Assembly (NCBI GenBank): GCA_002449585.1
Contig: DJXD01000015.1
Span: forward strand, 1-13,404
Source of the DNA: Ruminococcus sp. UBA7013
GTDB taxonomy: Bacteria > Bacillota > Clostridia > Oscillospirales > Ruminococcaceae
DNA: 13,404 bases
Direction: 5' to 3'
Shown: positions 5,650 through 13,392 of the stretch, piece by piece
Layout: the number at the start of each line of letters is the position of its first letter
Position numbering within the stretch: position 1 is the stretch's first letter
Notes under the pieces: model-generated
Told to the model about the DNA's origin: nothing
What the model saw: only the letters and a program-made list of their open reading frames with translations
The model's database searches: none
Made by a program: the position numbers and the translations under genes

Positions 5650-6180
5650 ATGAATATCTGGCATAATATCAGCCCCAAACGCATCAGCCCGGATAATTTT
5701 GTCGCAGTGATCGAAATCCCAAAGGGAAGCAAGATCAAGTATGAACTGGATAAAGAAACGGGTCTGATCAAACTTGACAGAATTTTGCATACATCAACGC
5801 ATTACCCGGCTAATTATGGTTTGATTCCCCGTACTTATGCGGATGACTCTGACCCGCTGGATGTGCTGGTGCTATGCTCTGAAACGCTGTATCCTATGAC
5901 ATTAGTACAGTGTTACCCGATTGGTGTCATGCGCATGATCGACAGCGGCCGACATGATGATAAAATTATTGCCATCCCGTTTGATGATCCAAATTATAAT
6001 TGCTATCATAGCATTGATGAGCTTCCTGTACATATTTTTGAAGAAATGAAACATTTCTTTCAGGTCTATAAAGCTCTGGAAAATAAAACAACTGCTGTCA
6101 ATGAAGTAGAAGGCGCAGACACCGCAAAACAGATTATTTCCGAAGATATCGACAGATATATCGAGAAATTCTGCAAATAA
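5650..6180 (+). CDS. ppa: Family I inorganic pyrophosphatase
   Basis: This 176-residue soluble enzyme should hydrolyse pyrophosphate to two phosphates, pulling biosynthetic reactions forward. It has the family signature DDSDPLDVL (metal ligands Asp66, Asp68 and Asp71), the upstream EIPKGSKIKYELDK segment with the active-site Glu22 and Lys30, HYPANYGLIP (51-60), the second acidic cluster near Asp98-Asp103, and VYKALENK near the C-terminus. The length matches bacterial family I enzymes. GTGAGG (5637-5642) sets the start. The next gene, prs, begins 24 bases after the stop with its own GTGAGGT site, so the two are probably cotranscribed. Prs releases AMP rather than PPi, but PPi arises whenever PRPP is consumed, which gives the pairing metabolic sense. 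Confidence 0.96.
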   Translation: MNIWHNISPKRISPDNFVAVIEIPKGSKIKYELDKETGLIKLDRILHTSTHYPANYGLIPRTYADDSDPLDVLVLCSETLYPMTLVQCYPIGVMRMIDSGRHDDKIIAIPFDDPNYNCYHSIDELPVHIFEEMKHFFQVYKALENKTTAVNEVEGADTAKQIISEDIDRYIEKFCK

Positions 6181-6204
6181 TTTTTAAATTGTGAGGTAAT
6201 TCTG

Positions 6205-7350
6205 ATGAACCAGAACAAAAGCAATGAAATCCTGTTCAATCATGAAAACAATGTTGCCCCCCTGGGTATGATTGTGATGAAAAGTGCCACAGAACTTGGC
6301 CAGAAAATCAATGATTATCTTGTCAAGTGGGCTGTCAAAGGCGGTTTTAATACAGATTCTTTCCTGATTGAAAGCGAATGCCCTCGCTTCTCTTCCGGTG
6401 ATGGAAAAGGGCTGATTAAATCCACTGTCCGTGGCAAAGATCTGTTTATTATTACTGATGTTGGAAATTATAGCTGCACTTATGATTATTTTGGCAGAGA
6501 AAATGCAATGTCCCCTGATGATCATTATCAGGATTTGAAACGCATTATTCAGGCAACGGGCGGCAAAGCGCATAGAATCAATGTGATCATGCCCATTCTG
6601 TATGGCGGCCGTCAGCATAGAAGAAACTACAGAGAATCTCTGGATTGCGCTGTTGCATTGCAGGAACTTGAAAGCATGGGTGTTTCTAATATTGTTGCTT
6701 TTGATGCGCATGATCCCAGAGTGCAGAATGCTGTGCCACTGATGGGTTTTGATAATGTTATTCCGTCATATCAGGTACTGAAAACCATGTTTCATAGCAT
6801 TAAAGATTTCCATATTACAAAAGAAAAATTTATGGTAGTCAGCCCTGATGAAGGTGCGCTTAATCGAAATATGTTCTATGCTTCTGAGCTGGGTGTTGAT
6901 CTTGGCATGTTCTATAAACGGCGTGATTATTCTCGGATTGTAAACGGCAGAAATCCGATCACAGCACATGAATATCTTGGAAATTCCGTAGAGGGAAAAG
7001 ATGTATTTATTGCGGATGATATTATTTCTTCAGGGGAATCTGTGCTTGACATTGCCTATGAACTGAAAAAGCGGAATGCACGGAGAATTTTTGCATATGC
7101 AACATATTCTATTTTTACAAATGGCCTTGAAAGGTTTGATAAAGCCTATGAAGATGGATATATCAGCGGTGTATTTGGGACAAATCTGACATATCGTTCT
7201 CCGGAACTTCTCCAGCGTGAATGGTTCAATGAAGTAGATGTTTCCAAATATGTTGCTTATTTCATCGCTTCTATCAATCATGATGTTTCTATCAGTACAG
7301 TGCTTGATCCTCATGAGAAAGTGCGTCAGCTGCTTGAAAAATATAACTAA
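6205..7350 (+). CDS. prs: Ribose-phosphate pyrophosphokinase (PRPP synthetase), long divergent form
   Basis: This protein should make PRPP from ribose 5-phosphate and ATP, feeding purine, pyrimidine, histidine and NAD synthesis. It has the two-domain phosphoribosyltransferase-like layout. The PRPP/ribose-5-phosphate loop DVFIADDIISSGES is at 266-279, the flexible-loop YKRRDYSRIV at 237-246 (the KRR of Prs), and GGRQHRRNYRESLD at 134-147 resembles the ATP-binding arginine region. At 381 residues it is longer than the usual ~315, and several signatures are altered: FDAHDPRVQ stands where Prs normally has a DLHA-type segment. Such long forms occur annotated as ribose-phosphate pyrophosphokinase in Firmicutes (recalled). 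It follows ppa by 24 bases, with GTGAGGT at 6191-6197 as ribosome site. Whether it is the cell's only PRPP synthetase cannot be told here. Confidence 0.88.
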   Translation: MNQNKSNEILFNHENNVAPLGMIVMKSATELGQKINDYLVKWAVKGGFNTDSFLIESECPRFSSGDGKGLIKSTVRGKDLFIITDVGNYSCTYDYFGRENAMSPDDHYQDLKRIIQATGGKAHRINVIMPILYGGRQHRRNYRESLDCAVALQELESMGVSNIVAFDAHDPRVQNAVPLMGFDNVIPSYQVLKTMFHSIKDFHITKEKFMVVSPDEGALNRNMFYASELGVDLGMFYKRRDYSRIVNGRNPITAHEYLGNSVEGKDVFIADDIISSGESVLDIAYELKKRNARRIFAYATYSIFTNGLERFDKAYEDGYISGVFGTNLTYRSPELLQREWFNEVDVSKYVAYFIASINHDVSISTVLDPHEKVRQLLEKYN

Positions 7351-7362
7351 GAGAATAAAAAC

Positions 7363-7393
7363 AGTCCACCTTTTTCAGGTGGACTTATTTTTT
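7363..7393. terminator. Bidirectional terminator between prs and the anti-sigma gene
   Basis: AGTCCACC (7363-7370) pairs perfectly with GGTGGACT (7378-7385). The + side is followed by TTATTTTTTT, and the - side by the complement of AATAAAAACA. It separates two converging genes and can serve both. Confidence 0.88.
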
Positions 7394-9318
7394 TAATTTT
7401 CAGCAGGGAAAGTATCTATTTTATTTTCAGAGGGCATAGCATTTTTTTCATCTTCCAGCCATGTATGATAAGCATCAAGAAGCTGCTGCCGGAATTCTTC
7501 TGGTGTTTTTGACAGAAATTTTGTCATCCGGAAAGCATAGCTTGCATCTGTATTTTCTCCTTCCGGAATAATTTTAATTCCAAAAGGCGTATCATATTCT
7601 TGATTAAATTCTTGTAAAATTTTTTCATATTCTGAAATATCATATTCGCCGGAATAATCAATCTGGATTTCATTCAATTCGCCGTTTTCATCTTCTTCAT
7701 AGACAACGGCCGCAGGAACAAATAAATTCTGAATTTCATTGACAAGTTCCGTGGCTTCATAGATATATGTTTTTTCATCTTCTTCCCAGCTGATATATCC
7801 CTCAAGATAAAATTTGATCTGCTTCCATGATTCGCCATGATTCAGATAAAGTGAAAAGAATTGACCATAATCATGATTTTTGTTGATGATTTCATAATCA
7901 AACTGATTCAACAAATCCGCAAGCTGTGATTTCTGTTCTTCTGTAGGGATCACATAACAAGGCGCATATTCTGGAAAAATCAGTGTTACATCTGCCTGTG
8001 AAACATCCCCGAAGGGAGCAGATTTTTCAGGGAACATCTGATTCATAAGCTCCTCTTCAATGCCGGGTTGCCGCCGCAAAGTTTCAGGATTCTGATAATC
8101 TGTATCAAAATACTGATCCGGTTCGAGATAAGAACAAAGCTCATCCATCACAGCGGCATCTACTTTTGAGAGACAGCAGCCGCCGGAACTATAGGGCAGA
8201 TTTGTAATCACGATATTGCCACGGCCATCAGGATCACGATACACTGTAAAATAGCAATGATTGCTCAGGAACATTTGAAAAGTATCATGTCCCCCTGTGA
8301 GGTAATCAAACTGAATGTTATAGACATTAGAAATCAGAGTATGCATCAGGAGCTTGCTGAATTTTTGCATATTTTCATCTGAAATATTAAAATACTGTGT
8401 ACCGGAATCTGGAGTAATGAAATAAGCATCTGACATGATTTCATCAATTTCCGCCAAGCCGCTCATCAGTGATTTTTGAGGATCAAACATATCAGAAATG
8501 ATCTGATCCAAACCGCCATACATGATATCACCATAAGACATATTGATCGTATAATAGAAAAGTCCATTTTCATCAAGCAGTGTTTTCACTTCTTCATAAA
8601 AAGCATCATCTGCCTGCACAGCGATCGTATACCCCAGACAATCCCCCGAAGTGATACATATCCATAATACATAAACTTGTCCATCATCTGCTTTTGTGGT
8701 TTTGACATCATAATACACATGATCATATTCGAAAATCATATGAAATTCATTTCCATAATCATGTGAAAAGCTATATTGTGTAATACGATGCTCCCAATCA
8801 AGAGAGCTGTATAATTCTGCAATCTGGTTTTGTGTTTCTTTGCTGATGCTGAAATATTCAAAAGAATCTGGAAAGAATGTTTCCGCATTTTCGCCGGAAA
8901 ATCCCCATGCACGGGAATTCATTTCTTGATTATCTTTAAATACATGATTCAAATCCGAAGCATTGCCATCAAGAACAGGTTCATAGATATAATATGTCCG
9001 CTGATCCCCCAGATGTGCAAATACCTCTGATGCACTGGCCTGCATTTCTTCAAAAGAAATAGATCGCATTTCAATCGCAGAACCGGGATTAAAATCTTTC
9101 TGCATGGCAATATTATATAATCCGGCAGTACTCACAGCGATCACGGCGCAAGCCGCCAATGCTGTAAATAGATAGCGTATCACGGGCACATGTCCCGGCT
9201 CAACATCAAATACATATTCTTCCGTATTGATTTTTTCCAGATTCTGAATCATCTTTTCTTTAGATGCTTCCGGAAGCTGGATATGATCCAGACAATTTTT
9301 CAGATCATGTTCATTCAT
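7393..9318 (-). CDS. Membrane anti-sigma-like protein with three extracellular repeats
   Basis: This 641-residue protein overlaps by four bases the ECF sigma gene upstream of it, the usual arrangement for a cognate anti-sigma factor. Residues 1-46 would be a short cytoplasmic segment that could hold the sigma factor. Residues 47-71 form one hydrophobic transmembrane helix, and ~570 residues would lie outside. The outer part has three stretches that resemble one another: about 152-250, 309-395 and 454-533. Each starts with an aromatic residue before a polar I-(S/P)-x-E segment and a helix, followed by alternating beta-like strands. For example, YFSISKETQNQIAELY, YFNISDENMQKFSKLL and CYVIPTEEQKSQLADLL. 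No zinc-binding HxxxCxxC is seen at the N-terminus, so it is not a ZAS-type anti-sigma. The signal sensed is unknown. The anti-sigma role rests on gene order and topology, not on a recognised domain. Confidence 0.75.
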   Translation of the reverse strand: MNEHDLKNCLDHIQLPEASKEKMIQNLEKINTEEYVFDVEPGHVPVIRYLFTALAACAVIAVSTAGLYNIAMQKDFNPGSAIEMRSISFEEMQASASEVFAHLGDQRTYYIYEPVLDGNASDLNHVFKDNQEMNSRAWGFSGENAETFFPDSFEYFSISKETQNQIAELYSSLDWEHRITQYSFSHDYGNEFHMIFEYDHVYYDVKTTKADDGQVYVLWICITSGDCLGYTIAVQADDAFYEEVKTLLDENGLFYYTINMSYGDIMYGGLDQIISDMFDPQKSLMSGLAEIDEIMSDAYFITPDSGTQYFNISDENMQKFSKLLMHTLISNVYNIQFDYLTGGHDTFQMFLSNHCYFTVYRDPDGRGNIVITNLPYSSGGCCLSKVDAAVMDELCSYLEPDQYFDTDYQNPETLRRQPGIEEELMNQMFPEKSAPFGDVSQADVTLIFPEYAPCYVIPTEEQKSQLADLLNQFDYEIINKNHDYGQFFSLYLNHGESWKQIKFYLEGYISWEEDEKTYIYEATELVNEIQNLFVPAAVVYEEDENGELNEIQIDYSGEYDISEYEKILQEFNQEYDTPFGIKIIPEGENTDASYAFRMTKFLSKTPEEFRQQLLDAYHTWLEDEKNAMPSENKIDTFPAEN

Positions 9319-9776
9319 GGCAGATACTCCTTTCTATAAAGATCCGCTAATAATTTCCTTCCTTTGGATAAACGCATTTTCACAGCACTGGCACTTGTTC
9401 CGATCATCTTAGCAATCTCATTAATTTTATAGCCGTAAATATAATACAGCATCAGAACCGTTCTGAATTTTTCAGGTATTTTCAGTAACGCATCCAGCAC
9501 GGCATGATTTTCAGCCGGATCATCGGGAGGATGCAATAATTCCGGATCAGTCGGAATCAGTTTTTGACTTCTGAGCATATTTCTGCATTGATTCACGGTG
9601 ACAGTAATCAGCCAGGCTTTTTCATGATCAGGGCTTGAAAAAGCGGGCGCACGTGTCAGATATTTAAGAAATATTTCTTGAGTGGCATCTTCTGCATCAG
9701 CGTGATTTTTCAGGGACACAAGACAAATTCTATAAATCATATCGCCGTAAGTATTCACAAGTTCTCGTGCCGTCAT
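9315..9776 (-). CDS. ECF-type RNA polymerase sigma factor
   Basis: This 153-residue protein has sigma region 2 (about residues 5-65, with DAEDATQEIFLKYL for core binding and -10 recognition) joined by a short linker to region 4 (about 95-150, LLKIPEKFRTVLMLYYIYGYKINEIAKMIGTS region with an HTH that reads -35 elements). There is no region 1 or 3, as in ECF (sigma-70 family group 4) factors. ATG 9776 is chosen over the upstream 9821 start because AAGAAGGG lies about seven bases before it. Its stop overlaps the start of the membrane partner gene, so the pair is translationally coupled. ECF pairs often control their own promoter. The promoter seen here looks SigA-like, so autoregulation is not proven by sequence. 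Confidence 0.94.
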   Translation of the reverse strand: MTARELVNTYGDMIYRICLVSLKNHADAEDATQEIFLKYLTRAPAFSSPDHEKAWLITVTVNQCRNMLRSQKLIPTDPELLHPPDDPAENHAVLDALLKIPEKFRTVLMLYYIYGYKINEIAKMIGTSASAVKMRLSKGRKLLADLYRKEYLP

Positions 9777-9810
9777 GGGAATCCCTTCTTTCTGATGAAA
9801 TCTTTCATTA

Positions 9811-9840
9811 ATAATACACATGAAAAATCAGAAAGGTCAA
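9811..9840 (-). promoter_or_regulatory. Probable promoter of ECF sigma operon
   Basis: On the minus strand TTGACC (9840-9835) is followed after 18 bases by TATTAT (9816-9811). It lies about 35 bases before the sigma start codon, back to back with the promoter of the small membrane protein gene. The elements are close to the SigA consensus, and no ECF-style AAC -35 was identified. Confidence 0.5.
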
Positions 9841-9864
9841 TTTTGAAAATTTTTTTAAAATTTA

Positions 9865-9893
9865 TTGCAATTTACTTGCAAATGTGGTATAAT
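9865..9893 (+). promoter_or_regulatory. Promoter for the GlsB-like gene and possibly the protease gene
   Basis: TTGCAA (9865-9870) and TATAAT (9888-9893) are 17 bases apart, and TGG directly before the -10 gives an extended -10. CAGGAGGGG (9916-9924) is a strong ribosome site for the ATG at 9932. Confidence 0.82.
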
Positions 9894-9931
9894 AAACATG
9901 ATAATAAAAATTTGGCAGGAGGGGTATTTTT

Positions 9932-10174
9932 ATGCTTATTCATTTAATTATTGAAATCTTGCTGGGTGCGCTTGCGGGTGCGGTTGCAGGGAAGATCATG
10001 GGAACAGCAGACAAAGGATTTCTTGTCAATCTGATATTGGGTATTGTCGGCGGAGCGGTTGGCGGATATCTTGGCGGCTTGCTTGGAATCGGCGGCGGAT
10101 GGCTTTCCGGTTTGGTAATGGCAGTAATCGGCGCATGTCTTGTGATTTTTATTTTCCGCAAACTCAAAAGCTAA
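9932..10174 (+). CDS. GlsB/YeaQ/YmgE-family small glycine-rich membrane protein
   Basis: This 80-residue protein is almost wholly hydrophobic, with about three transmembrane helices (roughly 2-20, 30-50 and 55-75). Glycine-rich packing segments GALAGAVAGKIMG, GIVGGAVGGYLGGLLGIGGG and a final basic FRKLKS match the transglycosylase-associated (GlsB/YeaQ/YmgE) family. Members are linked to general or envelope stress, but their molecular role is unsettled. It has a near-ideal ribosome site. The secreted protease gene begins seven bases after its stop, so the two may share a transcript. The promoter stands back to back with that of an ECF sigma operon, a setting that fits envelope stress but does not prove shared control. 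Confidence 0.85.
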   Translation: MLIHLIIEILLGALAGAVAGKIMGTADKGFLVNLILGIVGGAVGGYLGGLLGIGGGWLSGLVMAVIGACLVIFIFRKLKS

Positions 10175-10181
10175 TGAAAGA

Positions 10182-12395
10182 ATGAAAGGATTGTTGATTT
10201 TGAATGATAAATTAAGATTGATTGCGTTTCTGACGGCAATTTCTCTCTATGCGGCTGGTATGCCGGTTTTAAATGCTTCTGCTGAGGATTTATCCTATGG
10301 GGATGAATTCGTGGAATCTACTGAATTTACTGCGGCAGATATTTATTATTTTGATGATGAAGAAGAAAAAACATCTGGTTTGCATCTCAAACAGGATATG
10401 CCTGTTTCTTACTATGCACAAGCGGATGCAGAAGCAAAGGAGCTCCCAGCTTCTTATGATCTGCGTGAGGAAGGACTTGTTACCTCTGTTAAGAATCAGG
10501 GGAATACAGAAACTTGTTGGGCACATGCTTCTCTTGCGGCGGCAGAATCCAGTTTGCTGAAAAATGATCCTGATTATAGTAAAACCACAGCCAGTGTCAA
10601 CGAAGGAGTGCTTGACTTTTCAGAAGCGCATCTTGTTTGGTTCGGCCAATGTACTTATAGTGAAGATCAAAATGATCCGCTTTATCATAAAGGGAACAAT
10701 TTGGGGATTGATGGATATATGCAGCCAGCAAGCCTCCTAAGAGCCGCTGGCTTGTTTTCTTCTTGGGTTGGGCCAGCAATTCCTTCTTATTCTAATCTGC
10801 CGGATGTCACTGAAAAATCCAGTATCAAAGAAAGCTTTCGTTATATACATAGTGCAAATCTTGCCAATGCGGAGTTTGTGAGCCCTTCTGAAATCACTTC
10901 TATCAAAAAAAGCCTTATGAAAAATGGCGCAGTGGCTTCCTCTTATTATCATAATGAAGATTATTATGCTACCAATCATGTTAATTATTATTATCCAGAA
11001 TCACACAATGCAAGTCATGCTATCACAATTGTTGGCTGGGATGATAATTATTCAAAAAATAATTTTGTTGTGAAACCGTCTCAAGATGGTGCTTGGCTCT
11101 GTAAAAACAGCTGGGGCACGGAGTGGGGCGATAATGGCTATTTCTGGCTTTCTTACTATGATAATTCTATTGGTATCATGGCTTCTTTCCAGATGGAAAC
11201 AAATAGTAAATACTATACAAATTATCAATATAACAATGGCGTTGATTATACGGATTTGCTTGGATATAAGTCTTCCGGTGTAGCTACCGCAAATCTCTTT
11301 ACTGCCAAAAAAAGTGAAAATATCAATGCTGTTTCTTTCTGGACATATACCGAAGATGCTTCTTATCATGTTTCTGTCTATAAAGATGTAGATACCTCCG
11401 CTGGAGATCCCACAAGCGGAACGCTGGTTTTTAATGCAAAAGTAACAAAAGATCATTTGGGTTATTATACACTTCCTCTTGATGAACCATTTTCTGTGGA
11501 AAAAGGTTCTGTCTTTTCCGTTGTGGTTGCTTCTGATTCCGTTGGACAGGCAGCATTTTCTTATGATAGTGCGCCTGCTCAGGCAAATGACTGCTATTTT
11601 ACTGCTTATGATGTAAAAAATGCTACCTATGGAGACTGGAGCAAGGCCGTTTATGAAAATGAACCGCAGGCTTTTGCCATTAAGGCATTTGGTGTTGATG
11701 GTATTAGTATCAATAAAGAAAATTTCCCAAATTATGATCTGGAATTCTATGCAAAAAATTATGCAGACCTCGATCATAATAATGTGCTTGCAATTGATGA
11801 AATTGCAAAACAAACCAGTATAACCCTTGGCTATGGTACACCATATAAATATGCAAGGGGTCTTGATTATAAAGGCATTGAACATTTTGCCAGTCTGAAA
11901 GAACTCACACTGATAAATATTAATATTGTAGCTCTTGACCTCAGTCAGAATACCAAACTAGAAAAATTGACCTGCACGGATTGTGGTGTATTTAATAGCG
12001 AACTCACAAGTGATTATATCGCTTCCCTGCCAATTGATACCTCTAAAATTATTGAAATCTCTGGCGCACAAATCATAGATGGCAGAATCATTCCCACTAG
12101 CAATAATATTACTTATACTTATGACTGCGGAAACGGATTTACAGCGCAATTTTCCATCAAAGGGGATACTTTTGTTTCAGAACTTCCGGCAGATATCACC
12201 CCTGGTGATGCAAATGGCGATGCAAAAGTGGATATTATGGATGTTATTCTGATTAATAAAGCGATTTATGGAAAAACGATTTTCACAGATCAGCAAATTC
12301 AGGCGGCGGATGTCAATCATAGCGGCGCACCTGATTCTACAGATTCGCTGACCATTATGAAATATATTATTAAGCTGATTGATACATTGGGATAA
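10182..12395 (+). CDS. Secreted papain-like (C1A) cysteine protease with lectin-like, LRR and dockerin parts
   Basis: This 737-residue protein has a signal peptide (about 1-34, cleavage after NASA). A C1-family peptidase domain (about 88-335) has oxyanion Gln106, catalytic Cys112 in TCWAHA, His279 and Asn309 in CKNSWGTEWG. A beta-rich, lectin-like region (about 340-505) typically follows such peptidases in Clostridia. A short leucine-rich stretch with an EF-hand-like DLDHNNVLAIDE lies at 529-600. A type I dockerin (674-735) has two calcium-loop repeats, DANGDAKVDIMD (676-687) and DVNHSGAPDSTD (710-721). The dockerin implies docking to a cohesin scaffold outside the cell, as in Ruminococcus cellulosome-type systems. 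The start is uncertain. ATG 10182 has little ribosome site. TTG 10200, nine bases after AAAGGA, would give a tidier signal peptide (MNDKLRLIAFL). It may be cotranscribed with the small membrane protein. Confidence 0.93.
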   Translation: MKGLLILNDKLRLIAFLTAISLYAAGMPVLNASAEDLSYGDEFVESTEFTAADIYYFDDEEEKTSGLHLKQDMPVSYYAQADAEAKELPASYDLREEGLVTSVKNQGNTETCWAHASLAAAESSLLKNDPDYSKTTASVNEGVLDFSEAHLVWFGQCTYSEDQNDPLYHKGNNLGIDGYMQPASLLRAAGLFSSWVGPAIPSYSNLPDVTEKSSIKESFRYIHSANLANAEFVSPSEITSIKKSLMKNGAVASSYYHNEDYYATNHVNYYYPESHNASHAITIVGWDDNYSKNNFVVKPSQDGAWLCKNSWGTEWGDNGYFWLSYYDNSIGIMASFQMETNSKYYTNYQYNNGVDYTDLLGYKSSGVATANLFTAKKSENINAVSFWTYTEDASYHVSVYKDVDTSAGDPTSGTLVFNAKVTKDHLGYYTLPLDEPFSVEKGSVFSVVVASDSVGQAAFSYDSAPAQANDCYFTAYDVKNATYGDWSKAVYENEPQAFAIKAFGVDGISINKENFPNYDLEFYAKNYADLDHNNVLAIDEIAKQTSITLGYGTPYKYARGLDYKGIEHFASLKELTLININIVALDLSQNTKLEKLTCTDCGVFNSELTSDYIASLPIDTSKIIEISGAQIIDGRIIPTSNNITYTYDCGNGFTAQFSIKGDTFVSELPADITPGDANGDAKVDIMDVILINKAIYGKTIFTDQQIQAADVNHSGAPDSTDSLTIMKYIIKLIDTLG

Positions 12396-12429
12396 TATAT
12401 CAGCCAAAATATTGATAAAAAAGCAAGGA

Positions 12430-12461
12430 ATCCCTCACTGATATAGGTGAGGGATTTTTTT
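12430..12461. terminator. Terminator after the protease gene, convergent with the lipoprotein gene
   Basis: ATCCCTCAC (12430-12438) pairs perfectly with GTGAGGGAT (12447-12455) and is followed by a T-run to 12461. On the opposite strand the stem is followed by TTCCTTGC and then the complement of AAAAAA, so it may also work for the minus-strand lipoprotein gene ending at 12468. Confidence 0.9.
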
Positions 12462-12467
12462 AGAAAA

Positions 12468-13343
12468 TCAATTTAGCTCTGATATATCGATTGTACTTTT
12501 TTCAACATTGATGACAATCAAATATTTATCATAGCATTTAAAACGAACTTCATTTTTAGAGGTATCATTTTCGATAGAATTCTGATCAATATTAGAATTA
12601 GGAACATTATGAAGATGATTAAAAACTTCGAGAGCACGATTATTATTATCTTTCTCTTTGAAATTATTAGTTTCAAGGAAATCTTCCAGATCTTTATAAA
12701 TAGCAGCATATTCGGCATTATCATCGGGGGAGATGGTTTCAGGTTCTGTGGGTGGATCTGTTTCGGGCTCTGTGGGTGGATCTGTTTCGGGTTCTGTGGA
12801 GGGATCTGTTTCGGGTTCTGTGGAGGGATCTGTTTCAGATTCTGTGGATGGATCTGTTTGGGGTGCTTCAACATTGTGATTTTGAATCACACTTTCCACA
12901 GCATCCGCATCAAACAGATCTACTTTGTTATAGCTGATGATCATGGTTTTATAACCATCAGGATAATCCCGACTTCCAAGGAATTCAGGATAATATCGGC
13001 CTTCTTTTACGCTCATTGCATCATCGCTCAGGTTAATGATCGTATATAATTTATAATCACATTCTTGTATAGAATAGGCATTTCCTTCGGAATCCTTGAT
13101 TGTTCCGGCAGAATCTTTTGTCAACAAATATCTGTTTCCATTTTGGGAATGATAAAAAATTTCATTGCCATATGTCCAGAAGCCTATTGTTTTTTTGAAA
13201 TCGGTATTGATGGGCTCTGTTGTGGCTTCTGTGATTTTTTCTGTATGTTCACTGCCGGAAGAAGAGGAATTCCCAGAACTACCGCAGGCAGTCAGAAGCA
13301 ATGCGCTCATAAATGCCATAATCAGAAAAATATGTTTTTTCAT
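12468..13343 (-). CDS. Lipoprotein with TDPSTEPE repeat linker, unknown function
   Basis: This 291-residue protein has a lipoprotein signal peptide ending in the lipobox LLTAC (Cys20), followed by a Ser/Gly-rich tether. It should be lipid-anchored on the outer face of the membrane. Residues ~50-155 form a first domain rich in aromatic residues and beta-like strands. Residues 163-202 are five tandem TDPSTEPE-type octapeptides, a Pro/Thr/Glu linker of the kind that spans the cell wall. Residues 207-291 form a charged C-terminal domain. I do not recognise either domain. No ribosome site precedes ATG 13343. The 60 bases upstream are taken up by a strong hairpin, so the native promoter may be outside the window or displaced. 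Confidence 0.85.
   Translation of the reverse strand: MKKHIFLIMAFMSALLLTACGSSGNSSSSGSEHTEKITEATTEPINTDFKKTIGFWTYGNEIFYHSQNGNRYLLTKDSAGTIKDSEGNAYSIQECDYKLYTIINLSDDAMSVKEGRYYPEFLGSRDYPDGYKTMIISYNKVDLFDADAVESVIQNHNVEAPQTDPSTESETDPSTEPETDPSTEPETDPPTEPETDPPTEPETISPDDNAEYAAIYKDLEDFLETNNFKEKDNNNRALEVFNHLHNVPNSNIDQNSIENDTSKNEVRFKCYDKYLIVINVEKSTIDISELN
12738..12857 (-). repeat. Five tandem 24-bp repeats in the lipoprotein gene
   Basis: Five in-frame units of 24 bases encode TDPSTESE, TDPSTEPE (twice) and TDPPTEPE (twice). Neighbouring units are nearly identical at DNA level, so copy number may vary between strains by slippage or recombination without breaking the frame. Confidence 0.92.
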
Positions 13344-13349
13344 AAATAG

Positions 13350-13392
13350 GCGGCAGGATACCCCGACTTCTAAAGTAGGGGAGGAATGCCGC
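13350..13392. mobile_element. Imperfect hairpin, possible end of an IS200/IS605-type element
   Basis: GCGGCA (13350-13355) pairs perfectly with TGCCGC (13387-13392). After a symmetrical 5/5 internal loop, CCCC (13361-13364) pairs with GGGG (13378-13381), and ACTT (13366-13369) with AAGT (13373-13376). Subterminal imperfect hairpins of this size with a CCCC-GACTT core are typical of the ends of IS200/IS605-family elements and of the 3' part of TnpB guide RNAs. The match is from memory. No transposase or tnpB is in the window, and any element would lie to the right. Alternatively it is a 5'-leader structure of the lipoprotein gene. Confidence 0.45.

Noticed and set aside
11052..11885. Minus-strand 277-residue reading frame inside the protease gene
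   Set aside because: It lies wholly antisense to a protease with intact catalytic residues. Its Ile/Cys/Phe-rich composition is typical of a shadow frame.
12609..13049. Plus-strand 146-residue reading frame rich in Cys, Gly and Phe
   Set aside because: It is the antisense reading of the TDPSTEPE repeat and neighbouring parts of the lipoprotein gene, with no ribosome site or promoter.
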